DNA of 47,801 nt from Janibacter corallicola NBRC 107790 (GTDB lineage: Bacteria; Actinomycetota; Actinomycetes; Actinomycetales; Dermatophilaceae): NCBI RefSeq assembly GCF_001570965.1, contig NZ_BCSR01000022.1, positions 1 to 47,801 of the forward strand, in the 5' to 3' direction. Positions 1 through 8,312 of the stretch are shown here, piece after piece (positions within the stretch are counted from its first letter, which is position 1; each line of letters starts with the position of its first letter). Both the position numbers and the translations under genes were made by a program. Below the pieces are notes generated by a model. The model had not been told where the DNA came from and did no database searches. It worked only from the letters and a program-made list of their open reading frames with translations.

Positions 1-38
1 GGATCGGGCGGGTGTGAGTGACCGCACCCGCCCGATCC
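1..38. terminator. Perfect hairpin at window start
   Basis: Positions 1-14 (GGATCGGGCGGGTG) are the exact reverse complement of 25-38, giving a 14-bp stem with a 10-nt loop. There is no T-run after it, which is common for intrinsic-type terminators in high-GC actinobacteria. It most likely ends a gene lying upstream of the window. The stem may extend beyond position 1. Confidence 0.6.
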
Positions 39-59
39 GTTGCCGCGGTGGTTACCGCT

Positions 60-81
60 GGGTACCGTCACGTCGGTACCC
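60..81. promoter_or_regulatory. Operator-like palindrome upstream of the SCP2 gene
   Basis: GGGTACC (60-66) and GGTACCC (75-81) form a perfect 7-bp inverted repeat with an 8-nt spacer, ending 23 nt before the SCP2 start. Size and position suit a dimeric repressor site, for example TetR-like, but no regulator gene is adjacent. Confidence 0.35.
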
Positions 82-104
82 GCGCACCGAAGGAGCTGCA
101 CACC

Positions 105-554
105 ATGGAGCTGGATCCGTCGACCTTCGAGACGATGACTCCGCAGGAGTTCGCCACGACGGTCAAGCAGCTCTCCGACCGTGAGATCACCGAGATCATG
201 CGCGGCGAGCACCGGAGGGCGATCCTCGATGCGATCTTCGACCGGTTCCCCGGGCAGTACCTTCCCGAGCGGGCGAAGGGGATGGCGGGCACCTTCCAGT
301 TCCGCATCACCGGTGGCCCCGAGGACCACCCGCACGACACCTACGAGGTGCGCATCGACGGCGACGAGTGCACGGTGGTGCCGCCCGGCTCCGAGTACGA
401 CACCTCGCTGATGATGGCGCCCCCGGAGTTCCTGAAGATCGCGACCGGCCGGGGGAAGCCGACGATGCTCGTCATGCGCGGCAAGATCAAGGTCAAGGGT
501 GACCTGACCAAGGCCGCGGCCTTCCCGACCCTCTTCGACATCCCGAAGGCGTGA
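105..554 (+). CDS. SCP2 sterol-binding domain protein
   Basis: A 149-residue cytoplasmic protein with the small SCP2 lipid-binding fold. After a helical N-terminus come a segment around FQFRITGG, a Gly/Asp-rich strand region and the closing GRGKPTMLVMRGKIKVKGD, which resembles the usual SCP2 ending where a sink for acyl-CoA or sterol is formed. The ATG at 105 was chosen over an upstream in-frame start at 18 because AAGGAG lies about 10 nt before it and the extra 29 residues look non-coding. It sits 7 nt before an acyl-CoA ligase, so the two are probably co-transcribed and act on the same lipid. The ligand is unknown. Confidence 0.8.
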   Translation: MELDPSTFETMTPQEFATTVKQLSDREITEIMRGEHRRAILDAIFDRFPGQYLPERAKGMAGTFQFRITGGPEDHPHDTYEVRIDGDECTVVPPGSEYDTSLMMAPPEFLKIATGRGKPTMLVMRGKIKVKGDLTKAAAFPTLFDIPKA

Positions 555-561
555 TCCACAG

Positions 562-2130
562 ATGAACCCACTGACGATCGGCACCACCCTGGCCCGGAGG
601 GGCATGCTCACCCCCGGCCCGCCCGTGCAGCAGGTCAAGCAGCTGACCGCCCTGAAGTCGTGGGGCTTCGGCCTCGCCGGCGAGCTGCGGCAGGCGGCCA
701 ACCGCTCCCCGAAGGCCGTCGCGGTCATCGACGAGACGCGTGGCGCGACGACCTACGCGGAGCTGCTCGCGGGTTCCGAGAAGGTCGCCGCCGTCATCCG
801 TGACCTCGGGTACGGCTCCGGGGACCGGATCGGGCTGCTCGCCCGCAACCACGTCCTCGCGATCGAGACGATGATGGCCGCCTCCGCGCTCGGGATCGAC
901 CTCGTGCTCGGCAACACCGGCCTGTCCGGGTCGCAGTTCCGGCTCGTCGCCGAGCAGCAGGAGATCCGGGCCCTGATCCACGACGACGACTTCGCCGACG
1001 TCGTGGCCCACCTGCCCGAGGAGCTGCCGAAGGTCAGCGAGTCCGAGCTCACCCGCCGCGTGGCCGCCACCGCGCAGCCGCCGGCGATGTCGCCCCCCGA
1101 CCGGACCGGCCGGACGATCATCCTCACCTCCGGGACCACCGGCACGCCGAAGGGAGCCCCCCGCAAGACCCCCGGCGGCTTCGGGCCGCTCATCTCGATC
1201 ATCGAGCGGATCCCGCTGAAGGCGATGGATCGGATCCTGATCTCGGCGCCGATCTTCCACACCTGGGGTTACGCGGCCATGCAGCTCTCGGTCGCGCTGC
1301 GGGCGACGATCATCCTGCAGCGGAAGTTCGACCCGGAGCGTGCCCGGCAGACCCTGGAGGACCTGCAGCCGGAGGCGATGTTCGCCGTCCCGGTGATGCT
1401 GCAGCGGATGATGGAGCTGCCCTCCGACCCCGGCGGCAAGGCCCGCCGGAACCTACGCGTGGTCGCGACCTCCGGGTCGGCCTACCCCAAGGGCTTCACG
1501 CAGCGCTTCATGGACGAGTACGGCGAGGTCCTCTACAACCTGTACGGCTCGACCGAGGCCTCGTGGGTGTGCATCGCCACGCCTGCCGACATGCGCCGTA
1601 ACTCCGAGACCGCGGGTACCCCGCCGGTCGGCACCGTCGTGAAGATCCTCGACGACGACGGGGCGGAGGTCCGAAGCGGCACGATCGGTCGGATCTTCGC
1701 GGGCAACGAGATGGTCTTCGACGGCTACACCAACGGCATGAGCAAGGACTTCGTCGACGGCCTCGTCGCGACCGGGGACGTCGGCCACGTCGAGGACGGG
1801 CTCTACTTCGTCGACGGGCGCGATGACGACATGATCGTCAGCGGCGGCGAGAACGTCTACCCCAGCGAGGTCGAGTCCCTGCTCGCGGAGCATCCCGCGG
1901 TGCGTGAGGTCGTCGTCGTCGGCATCCCCGACGAGCGTTTCGGCCAGCGGCTGGCGGCCTTCATCGCCGTCAACGAGGGGGCCGAGCTGGACGCCGAGCA
2001 GGTCAAGGAGCACGTGCGCGAGCACCGCGCCCGCCACTGCATCCCCCGCGAGGTCGTCTTCCTCGACGAGCTGCCGCGCAACGCGACCGGCAAGATCCTC
2101 GCCCGGGAGCTGCGCAAGCAGTTCGACTGA
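562..2130 (+). CDS. AMP-dependent fatty-acid/acyl-CoA ligase
   Basis: A 522-residue member of the ANL adenylating superfamily, which activates a carboxylic acid with ATP and transfers it to CoA. The P-loop TSGTTGTPKG lies near residues 189-198, the A5-type motif YGSTEA near 328, the hinge region GRDDDMIVSGGENVYPSEVE near 419-438, and the catalytic lysine of NATGKIL near 512. Length is normal for the family. It follows the SCP2 gene by 7 nt and is ended by a hairpin. Resemblance is to FadD-type ligases (FadD12-like), but chain length and substrate cannot be read from sequence. Confidence 0.88.
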   Translation: MNPLTIGTTLARRGMLTPGPPVQQVKQLTALKSWGFGLAGELRQAANRSPKAVAVIDETRGATTYAELLAGSEKVAAVIRDLGYGSGDRIGLLARNHVLAIETMMAASALGIDLVLGNTGLSGSQFRLVAEQQEIRALIHDDDFADVVAHLPEELPKVSESELTRRVAATAQPPAMSPPDRTGRTIILTSGTTGTPKGAPRKTPGGFGPLISIIERIPLKAMDRILISAPIFHTWGYAAMQLSVALRATIILQRKFDPERARQTLEDLQPEAMFAVPVMLQRMMELPSDPGGKARRNLRVVATSGSAYPKGFTQRFMDEYGEVLYNLYGSTEASWVCIATPADMRRNSETAGTPPVGTVVKILDDDGAEVRSGTIGRIFAGNEMVFDGYTNGMSKDFVDGLVATGDVGHVEDGLYFVDGRDDDMIVSGGENVYPSEVESLLAEHPAVREVVVVGIPDERFGQRLAAFIAVNEGAELDAEQVKEHVREHRARHCIPREVVFLDELPRNATGKILARELRKQFD

Positions 2131-2150
2131 GCCGGGCCTGCGGTCCGCAC

Positions 2151-2175
2151 GAGGCTGAGGCGCCTGGTCAGCCTC
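2151..2175 (+). terminator. Hairpin terminator after the acyl-CoA ligase
   Basis: GAGGCTGA (2151-2158) and TCAGCCTC (2168-2175) form a perfect 8-bp stem with a 9-nt GC-rich loop, 20 nt after the ligase stop codon. Confidence 0.6.
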
Positions 2176-2199
2176 CGACTCCTGACCCGAACCTGTTGT

Positions 2200-2306
2200 T
2201 ACTCGCGGGTACGACGGGCACTTCCTGGTCCAAGCGTCGAGGTATGCCGCTACGGGCGGGCAGACCCTCGAGCTGTGGCGGTAAGCGCACGTCGTACCCG
2301 CGAGTA
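2200..2306. repeat. Upstream inverted-repeat pair of the DUF559 locus
   Basis: The 20-nt arm at 2200-2219 matches the reverse complement of 2287-2306 at 19 of 20 positions (core CGCGGGTACGACG), with 67 nt between the arms. The same motif, in the same paired inverted layout, recurs just downstream of the gene at 3257-3367. The structure fills most of the intergenic space before the DUF559 gene. Confidence 0.85.
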
Positions 2307-2352
2307 GCTTCCTGTGGATAACCATCTGCGCCGAGAACGCCGGTCCGCGAGC

Positions 2353-3273
2353 ATGGTGCACGTGCTGGTGCAGGAGGTCCTCGCCGAGCTCGGTGGCACA
2401 GCCACCCGGGCCGAGTTGCTGACGCGTGTCACGGAGCACGAGCTACGTCAGGCGCTCAACGGTGGGTTGGTGCGCCGCCCGGCACGGGGCCGATACGCCT
2501 TGCCCTTGCCCACATGGACGCAGGAGCGAGTGGTTCTGGCCGATCTGGCCGGGGCCGGCAGACGCGCAGCGCACGAGGTGACGGGTACGGCCATCCTCCT
2601 GACGGCCGCGGCCAAGTGGGGCTGGCCGATGAAATGGGTTCCCACCAAGCCGCAGATCGCCGTTCCCCGCAATCGCAAGGTACCGCCTCGCGTGCTGCGT
2701 TCCTTTGATGTGCGCTTCCGTGCCGTGCCCCCCGGCGACCGCGAGGACGGTTGGGTGACATCCCGGGTCCGCACCGCCCTCGACTGCGCCAGTCTCCTGC
2801 CCGGGGACGAGGCTGTTGCGGTCCTCGACTCCGCCTTGCGCCAGGGAGCAGTGGATCGCGACGACCTGCTCTTGGCCGCGTCCGGTCTGCCTCCGCGGTA
2901 TCGGCGCAAGGTCGAAAACCGGGTGGGGGCGGCGACCTCGCGTGCCGCCAATCCCTTCGAATCGGTCCTGCGCTGGATCGTCTCGGACATCCCGGGCCTC
3001 GACGTCGAGCCCCAGACGGAGATCCGTGACGGTGCTGGTCTCATCGGCATCGTCGATCTTGCGGACGAGCGGGTGAAGATCGTGCTGGAGGCCGACTCCT
3101 TCGAGTGGCACGGCTCCAAGGAGGCACTCGAGAAGGACTGCATCCGGTACGACCGACTGGTCGCGGAGGGTTGGCTGGTGCTGCGCTTCAGTTGGGACCG
3201 GGTGATGCATCATCCCGACTGGGTGCGAGGCATCGTCATCCGCACGCTCACCCAGCGTGACTCCCGGGTATGA
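2353..3273 (+). CDS. AbiEi-like N-terminus plus DUF559 (Vsr-like nuclease fold) protein
   Basis: About 306 residues. The N-terminal 60 residues (TATRAELLTRV...GRYALP) look like the winged-helix 'AbiEi antitoxin' domain found in many actinobacterial proteins. The C-terminus (IVDLADERVKIVLEADSFEWH..., then YDRLVAEGWLVLRFSWDRV) carries the DUF559 PD-(D/E)xK-like pattern: D in IVDLAD, E-D in LEADSF, then a late LRFSW. No toxin partner (AbiEii-like nucleotidyltransferase) is adjacent, so a true type IV toxin-antitoxin role is doubtful. ATG 2353 was preferred to GTG 2314 because homologs begin close to the winged helix. The last codons and the stop lie inside a repeat arm. Function unknown. Confidence 0.75.
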   Translation: MVHVLVQEVLAELGGTATRAELLTRVTEHELRQALNGGLVRRPARGRYALPLPTWTQERVVLADLAGAGRRAAHEVTGTAILLTAAAKWGWPMKWVPTKPQIAVPRNRKVPPRVLRSFDVRFRAVPPGDREDGWVTSRVRTALDCASLLPGDEAVAVLDSALRQGAVDRDDLLLAASGLPPRYRRKVENRVGAATSRAANPFESVLRWIVSDIPGLDVEPQTEIRDGAGLIGIVDLADERVKIVLEADSFEWHGSKEALEKDCIRYDRLVAEGWLVLRFSWDRVMHHPDWVRGIVIRTLTQRDSRV

Positions 3274-3367
3274 CGTGCACTTGCCGAGGTGAGGGCATCA
3301 CCGTCGCCTGATACTGGGCCACGCCAGAGGCCGCGACGTGCAAGTGCCCGCCGTACCCGCGGGTCAC
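3257..3367. repeat. Downstream inverted-repeat pair of the DUF559 locus
   Basis: The 28-nt arm at 3257-3284 matches the reverse complement of 3340-3367 at 23 of 28 positions. Both arms carry the same core as the upstream pair (CGGGTA-Y-G-R-CG-K-GCACTTGC). The left arm contains the stop codon of the DUF559 gene (3271-3273); the right arm contains the stop codon of the convergent serine hydrolase (3364-3366). It may also serve as a two-way terminator. Confidence 0.85.
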
Positions 3368-4704
3368 AACCACTCGCCGAAGGCCATCGGCCGGCGGTCG
3401 AAGCGGTAGGTCGCCCAGTTGAGGTGGCTGACCTCCCCCTTCGCGTCCCGCTGCACCCGCAGCACCTCGCCGCGCTCCCGGCCGGAGACCGTGCGGAAGC
3501 GGTCGGGGCCCTCGCTCTCGAAGACCGACGGAGGCTGCTCCTTGGGCTGTCCGGCGATCCGCGCCTCCAGCCGGCCCTGCCGCACGGAGAGCACGTGGTG
3601 GGTGCCCTCGGAGTACCAGTGCCCGAGCAGCGGGCGCAGCTCCTCGGGGACCTGGGTGCCGGGGGCCCACGGCACGGGGGAGACCGGCTCCCGCTCGATC
3701 GCCGTCGTGCCCATGTCGATGGCCGCGGCGGCGGGCGGCACCGGAGCCGAGTTGTTCATCATGATCAGCCCGGTCGTCGCGGACTCCCGCTCGGTGAAGA
3801 CGCCGGTGATCGATCCCGGCCAGCCGCCGGTGTGACCGACCCAGGTGCGTCCGTCCTGGCGCACCAGCTGCAGGCCGAGGCCCCAGGCGGAGGTCCACCC
3901 GATGACGTCGGACACCACCTGCGGCTGGCACATCTCCTCGAGGGTGTCGGGGGAGAGGACCTCCGAGGTCGGGTTCGCCACGAAGCCGCCCCAGCGGGCC
4001 ATGTCGGTCGGGGTGGAGCGCAGGCCGCCCGCGGGGTCCATGGCCCGGGCCTCGAAGACCGGCTCGGGGACCGGGACGTCGGTGAAGGGCGGGACGAAGT
4101 ACCCCTTCGCGCGTCGGCCGGAGGGCGTGGTGCCGGTGCGCGTCATCTCCAGGGGCCGCAGGATCCGGCGACGGATCGACTCCTCCCAGGTGCAGCCATC
4201 GAGGCGGGCGATGATCTCCCCGAGGACCGAGAAGCCGAGGTTGGAGTAGTGCCAGCGATCGTGCGGGCGCCCGACCCGCTCCGCCTGCGACCAGCCGGCG
4301 ACCAGCTCCTCGCGGGTGGGCATCTCCATGGTGTCGAAGACGTCGCCGATCGGCTCCCGCTGCATCCCGGAGGTGTGCGAGAGCAGCTGGCGGATCGTGA
4401 CGCCGGCGTGCCTCGAGCCGGGCAGGTGCTCGGTCACGGTGTCGTCGAGGGAGAGCCTGCCTTCGTCGCGCAGCGCCATGACGGCGACCGCGGTGAAGGT
4501 CTTGGAGTTGCTCGCGACCGCGTACTGGGTGTCCTCGTCGGGGGCAGCGTCCGGGCGATCGACGTCGATGGTGCCGATACCGCGGAACCACTGCAGGCTC
4601 CCTTCGCGCGCCACCCCCGCGGCCAGCCCGGGCACCCTCCCGTCGGTCTGTGCGGTGAGGGCACGTTGGGTGAGGACACGGGCGGTTTCGTCGGTGAAGG
4701 CCAT
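3364..4704 (-). CDS. Beta-lactamase-family serine hydrolase
   Basis: A 446-residue protein of the class C beta-lactamase/DD-peptidase/esterase fold. The nucleophile motif SxxK is seen as SNSK (preceded by TQYAVA), the second motif YxN as YSN (HYSNLGFSVLG), and HTSGMQ is a family landmark. No signal peptide is evident, so it may be cytoplasmic. ATG 4704 was chosen rather than a TTG 9 nt upstream. It begins 23 nt after the osmoprotectant-binding protein gene and may be transcribed with that operon, though a functional tie is unclear. It could be an esterase, a peptidase or a beta-lactamase-like protein. Confidence 0.82.
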   Translation of the reverse strand: MAFTDETARVLTQRALTAQTDGRVPGLAAGVAREGSLQWFRGIGTIDVDRPDAAPDEDTQYAVASNSKTFTAVAVMALRDEGRLSLDDTVTEHLPGSRHAGVTIRQLLSHTSGMQREPIGDVFDTMEMPTREELVAGWSQAERVGRPHDRWHYSNLGFSVLGEIIARLDGCTWEESIRRRILRPLEMTRTGTTPSGRRAKGYFVPPFTDVPVPEPVFEARAMDPAGGLRSTPTDMARWGGFVANPTSEVLSPDTLEEMCQPQVVSDVIGWTSAWGLGLQLVRQDGRTWVGHTGGWPGSITGVFTERESATTGLIMMNNSAPVPPAAAAIDMGTTAIEREPVSPVPWAPGTQVPEELRPLLGHWYSEGTHHVLSVRQGRLEARIAGQPKEQPPSVFESEGPDRFRTVSGRERGEVLRVQRDAKGEVSHLNWATYRFDRRPMAFGEWL

Positions 4705-4727
4705 GGCCCCCAACGTATCGGCCCCGA

Positions 4728-5714
4728 TCAGGAGAGGAAGCCCTCCTCGACCAGCCAGTCGTGGGCCACCTGGCCGGGCTCCTTGCCGTCGACGTCGACC
4801 TGGGCGTTGAGGTCGATGAGCACGTCGTCGGTGATCTTCCTGGTGACGGGGGCGAGGAGGTCCTTGACCTGGGGGAAGTCCGTGACGACCTGCTCCGTCA
4901 GCACCGGCGCGACGTTGTACTTGGGGAAGAACTCCTTGTCGTCCTTGAGCACGGTCAGGTCGAGGGCCTTGATCCGTCCGTCGGTCGTGAAGACCTCACC
5001 GAAGGTGCACACGCCGGTGTCCGTGGCCTCGTAGATCGCGCCGGTGTCGAGCACCTTGACGTTGTCCTGCGGGAAGTCCTTGCCGCGCTCGAGCCCGTAG
5101 GTCTTGAGCATCGGGTCGAAGCCGTCGTTGCGGTTGTTGAACTCCGACTCGACGCAGAAGGTCCGGTCACTCTTGGGGACGTCCTTGATCTGGGAGAGCT
5201 TGGTGATGCCGAGCTTCTTGGCCTCCGCCGTCGGGACCGCGAAGCCGTAGGTGTTGTTCATCGGCGCCGGTTGCAGCCAGACGAGGTGGTTGCGCTTCAG
5301 GTCGCGCTTGCGGACGGCCTCGTACTGCCGCTCCTCGTCGGGGATCGGGTCGCTCTCACCCATGTAGGCGATCCACGCGGTGCCGGTGTACTCCCACTGC
5401 ATCTGCACCTGGTCCGCGAGCATCGCCTGCCGGGCACTCGAGGAGCCGGGGATGTTCGTCAGGTCCTGCGCGTCGGCGCCGGCGGAGCGGAAGAGGATCA
5501 CCGCGAGCTTGCCGAGGACGATCTGCTCGGTGAAGTTCTTCGAGCCGACCGCGAGCGTCAGGCCGGAGAGGTCCACGTCGCCGATGGGTCCGGCGACCTT
5601 GCCCGTCGGGACGAAACCACCGCTCGTGCCGAGACCGCAGCCGGCCAGGCCCAGACCGAGCGTGCCGGCGCCCCCGAGCAGCAGGGCTCGTCGGGTGGGG
5701 TTGCCGAGGCTCAT
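4728..5714 (-). CDS. Glycine betaine/osmoprotectant ABC transporter, substrate-binding lipoprotein
   Basis: A 328-residue exported binding protein of the OpuAC/ProX (OsmX) family. The leader has a twin arginine (R8-R9), a hydrophobic stretch and a lipobox LAGC with Cys26, so it is probably membrane-anchored on the outside. The mature part starts LTLAVGSKNFTEQIVLGKL, a hallmark of quaternary-amine binders, and contains MQWEYTGTAW, which supplies aromatic residues of the ligand cage. It is the fourth gene of a minus-strand operon and overlaps the permease by ATGA. The likely ligand is glycine betaine, choline or a related osmolyte; which one is inference. Confidence 0.88.
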   Translation of the reverse strand: MSLGNPTRRALLLGGAGTLGLGLAGCGLGTSGGFVPTGKVAGPIGDVDLSGLTLAVGSKNFTEQIVLGKLAVILFRSAGADAQDLTNIPGSSSARQAMLADQVQMQWEYTGTAWIAYMGESDPIPDEERQYEAVRKRDLKRNHLVWLQPAPMNNTYGFAVPTAEAKKLGITKLSQIKDVPKSDRTFCVESEFNNRNDGFDPMLKTYGLERGKDFPQDNVKVLDTGAIYEATDTGVCTFGEVFTTDGRIKALDLTVLKDDKEFFPKYNVAPVLTEQVVTDFPQVKDLLAPVTRKITDDVLIDLNAQVDVDGKEPGQVAHDWLVEEGFLS

Positions 5715-6493
5715 GAGACCCCCTTCGGGGTCAGCGCCAGCTCCAGGACGCGACCGGCCCAGTCCACGAGCAGGGCGACCACGGCGATGATCAGCGCGCC
5801 GCTGATGAGGATGGGGTAACGGAAGAGCGTGACACCGGTGACGATGAGCGCGCCCAGCCCCCCGGCATTGATGAAGGTCGCGAAGCTCGCGGCGCCGACG
5901 ACGAGCACGAGCGCGGTGCGCACACCGGCCATGATCACCGGCAGCGCCAGCGGCAGCTCGACCCGGCGCAGCACGTCAGCCCCGGACATCCCCATGCCGC
6001 GGGCGGCCTCGACGAGCGTCTGGTCGACCTGCTGCAGCCCGACGATGGTGTTGCGCAGGACCGGCAGGAAGCCGTAGATCGCGAGCGAGACGACCGCGGT
6101 CGTGGTCCCGAAGCCCAGCCACATCGCGAGGAGCACGATGAGGCCGATGACGGGCGCGGCCTGGCCGGCATTCGCGAAGCCCACCACCGGGGTGGACAGC
6201 TTGGTGAAGGCGGGTCGGGTGAGCAGGATCCCCGCGGGGATCGCGGTCACGAGGACCACCGCCGTCGTGATGAGGGTGAGCACGATGTGCTCGCGGGTGA
6301 GGTCGAGGATCGTGCCCCACGCGAGCTGGCGGGCCTCGATGTCGTCCAGCTCCGCGGTCTGGTGCCAGATCGCCCAGCCGCCGAGGACGACGGCGCACAG
6401 CAGCGGGAGGCCGATGAGCAGGCTCGTCATCGTGCGGCGGTCCTCGACGCCGGTGTCCGCCTCCTGGGTCGCCTCGGTGATCGCCTCGCTCAT
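5711..6493 (-). CDS. Osmoprotectant ABC transporter permease
   Basis: A 260-residue integral membrane permease of the OpuBB/ProW type. It has a charged cytoplasmic N-terminus of about 22 residues, roughly six hydrophobic segments, and the EAA loop region around VEAARGMGMSGADVLRRVELPLALP that docks on the ATPase. Its start overlaps the ATPase stop by 4 nt and its stop overlaps the binding-protein start by 4 nt. It probably pairs with the second permease (7671-8312) as a heterodimer around the ATPase. Confidence 0.87.
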   Translation of the reverse strand: MSEAITEATQEADTGVEDRRTMTSLLIGLPLLCAVVLGGWAIWHQTAELDDIEARQLAWGTILDLTREHIVLTLITTAVVLVTAIPAGILLTRPAFTKLSTPVVGFANAGQAAPVIGLIVLLAMWLGFGTTTAVVSLAIYGFLPVLRNTIVGLQQVDQTLVEAARGMGMSGADVLRRVELPLALPVIMAGVRTALVLVVGAASFATFINAGGLGALIVTGVTLFRYPILISGALIIAVVALLVDWAGRVLELALTPKGVS

Positions 6494-7671
6494 GAGGAGG
6501 CCTCCTCGGACGTGGCCCGGATGTGGTCAGTGACCGCGGCGAAGGTCAGCACGCCGTGGTACTCGTCCCGGCGACCGGTGACGAGCACGCCGCCGTGGGT
6601 GCTGGCGAGCATCGAGTCGAGGGCGTCGTTGATCGTGGCGCGGCGGTCGACCGTCGAGACCTCGGTCGAGCTCCCGGCCGGCAGCGCGGACATCCGGGAT
6701 GCCTCGCGCAGCGTGTACCAGCCGGCCGGCCGGCGACGGGAGTCCAGCACGATGACGTCGCGCTGCCCGGCCGCCTCGGCGGCCCGTGCGGCCTCCGCGC
6801 CCGGATCACCGACGGTCGCGACGACCGGCTGCTGGAGATCGAGCTCGTCGACACGCGCCAGGCTCAGCTGCTTGAGCGAGGAGCCGGAGCCGACGAAGTC
6901 CTCGACGAACTCGTTCGCCGGGGCGGCGAGGATGTTCGTCGGGGTGTCGTACTGGGCGATGTGCGCGCCCTCCTGCAGCACGAGGATCCGGTCGCCGAGC
7001 TTGATCGCCTCGTCGATGTCGTGGGTGACGCAGACGATGGTCTTCTGCAGCTCCTCCTGGATGCTCATCAGCTCGTCCTGCAGGCGCTGGCGGGTGATCG
7101 GGTCGACCGCGCCGAAGGGCTCGTCCATGAGGAGCACCGGCGGGTCGGCGGCGAGGCCGCGGGCGACGCCGACGCGCTGCTGCTGCCCGCCGGAGAGCTC
7201 GCGCGGGTACCGGTCGCGGTAGCGGGCGGGATCGAGGCCGACGAGCTCGAGCAGGTCGTCGGTGCGGGCGGCGATGCGGGCCTTGTCCCACTTCAGCAGC
7301 CCGGGGACGAGACCGACGTTCTCCTTGACGGTCATGTGCGGGAAGAGCGAGCCTCCCTGGATGACGTAGCCGATGGTCCGGCGCAGCTCGGTGGCGTTCT
7401 TGGAGCGGATGTCCTCGCCGTCGATGGTGATCGTGCCGGAGGTCGGCTCGTGCAGCCGGTTGATCATCTTCAGGGTGGTCGTCTTGCCGCAGCCGGAGGG
7501 ACCGACGAACATGACGATCTCGCCGGCCGGGACGGTGAGCGAGAGGCTGTTCACCGCCGGCTCGCTCATGCCCGGGTAGGTCTTGACGACGTCGTCGAAG
7601 ACGATCTCGGCGCCGCTGACGTCGTCGCCGGTGGTGCCCTCGTCGGGCCGTGGCTGTGTGGTCTCGGACAT
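6490..7671 (-). CDS. Osmoprotectant ABC transporter ATP-binding protein with CBS domains
   Basis: A 393-residue ATPase of the OpuCA/ProV family that powers osmolyte import. Visible elements in order are Walker A GPSGCGKTT, the Q-loop region, signature LSGGQQQR, Walker B LLMDEPFGAVD and the switch histidine in CVTHDIDEA. The last 110 or so residues look like a pair of CBS modules, which in this family sense ionic strength. The start (MSETTQ) overlaps the stop of the preceding permease by one base (TGATG), which fixes it; longer in-frame readings upstream are antisense noise. Confidence 0.9.
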   Translation of the reverse strand: MSETTQPRPDEGTTGDDVSGAEIVFDDVVKTYPGMSEPAVNSLSLTVPAGEIVMFVGPSGCGKTTTLKMINRLHEPTSGTITIDGEDIRSKNATELRRTIGYVIQGGSLFPHMTVKENVGLVPGLLKWDKARIAARTDDLLELVGLDPARYRDRYPRELSGGQQQRVGVARGLAADPPVLLMDEPFGAVDPITRQRLQDELMSIQEELQKTIVCVTHDIDEAIKLGDRILVLQEGAHIAQYDTPTNILAAPANEFVEDFVGSGSSLKQLSLARVDELDLQQPVVATVGDPGAEAARAAEAAGQRDVIVLDSRRRPAGWYTLREASRMSALPAGSSTEVSTVDRRATINDALDSMLASTHGGVLVTGRRDEYHGVLTFAAVTDHIRATSEEASS

Positions 7672-8312
7672 CAGGCGCGGATCCCCTTCGAGGTCGTGAG
7701 GTGGCTGACGAGCAGCAGGGCGGCATCGAGCAGCAGGGCGAGCACGACGACACCAATGGTGCCGACGAGGGCGTAGTAGACGGCGTTGGCGCCACCGAGC
7801 TGGGCCAGCCCGGTGAAGATGTAGGCGCCGAGCCCGGGCCCGAGGACGTAGGCCGCGATCGCGGCGACGCCCATCGACATCTGGGCCGAGACCCGCAGCC
7901 CGGCCATGATGACCGGCCAGGCCATCGGCAGCTGGATCCGCAGGAACCGCGCGGTCGGGCCCATCCCCATCCCGGTGGCCGACTCCAGGAGCGTCGGGCT
8001 GACGCCGGAGAGCCCGACGATCGCGTTGCGCAGGATCGGCAGCGCCGCGTAGAAGGCGATCGCGATGACCGAGGGCAGCGCCCCGATGCCGACGAGCGGC
8101 AGCAGCAGACCGAGGAGGGCGAAGGAGGGGATCGTCAGCCCCATCGCGCTGAAGGAGTTGGCGGGGGAGCGCAGCACCGGGACCCGGGTGACGAGGACCG
8201 CGATGGCGATGGCGATGACGGCGGCGATGGCCACCGACTGGACGACGAGGGAGAGGTGCTGGAAGGCGCGGAAGAGGATGTCCTGCCATCGGTCGGCGAT
8301 GAAGTCACCCAC
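7671..8312 (-). CDS. Osmoprotectant ABC transporter permease, first gene of the operon
   Basis: A 213-residue permease of the OpuBB/ProW type with about five or six hydrophobic segments and the docking loop ESATGMGMGPTARFLRIQLP. The proposed start is GTG 8312, with GAGAGG about 9 nt upstream. It opens the operon permease-ATPase-permease-binding protein, and its promoter must lie in the 137-nt gap shared with the divergent tmk. No clear -35/-10 pair could be assigned on this strand. Confidence 0.85.
   Translation of the reverse strand: MGDFIADRWQDILFRAFQHLSLVVQSVAIAAVIAIAIAVLVTRVPVLRSPANSFSAMGLTIPSFALLGLLLPLVGIGALPSVIAIAFYAALPILRNAIVGLSGVSPTLLESATGMGMGPTARFLRIQLPMAWPVIMAGLRVSAQMSMGVAAIAAYVLGPGLGAYIFTGLAQLGGANAVYYALVGTIGVVVLALLLDAALLLVSHLTTSKGIRA

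Noticed and set aside
2353-3273. Calling the DUF559 gene a complete type IV toxin-antitoxin system
   Set aside because: No AbiEii-type toxin gene is adjacent; only the N-terminal domain resembles AbiEi.
3289-5819. Long plus-strand frames opposite the serine hydrolase and binding-protein genes
   Set aside because: The minus-strand genes show lipobox, SxxK/YxN and operon overlaps; the plus-strand translations resemble nothing.
7672-8289. In-frame extension of the osmoprotectant ATPase upstream of its ATG
   Set aside because: It overlaps the permease gene in another frame and is Arg/His-rich noise; the TGATG overlap fixes the start at 7671.
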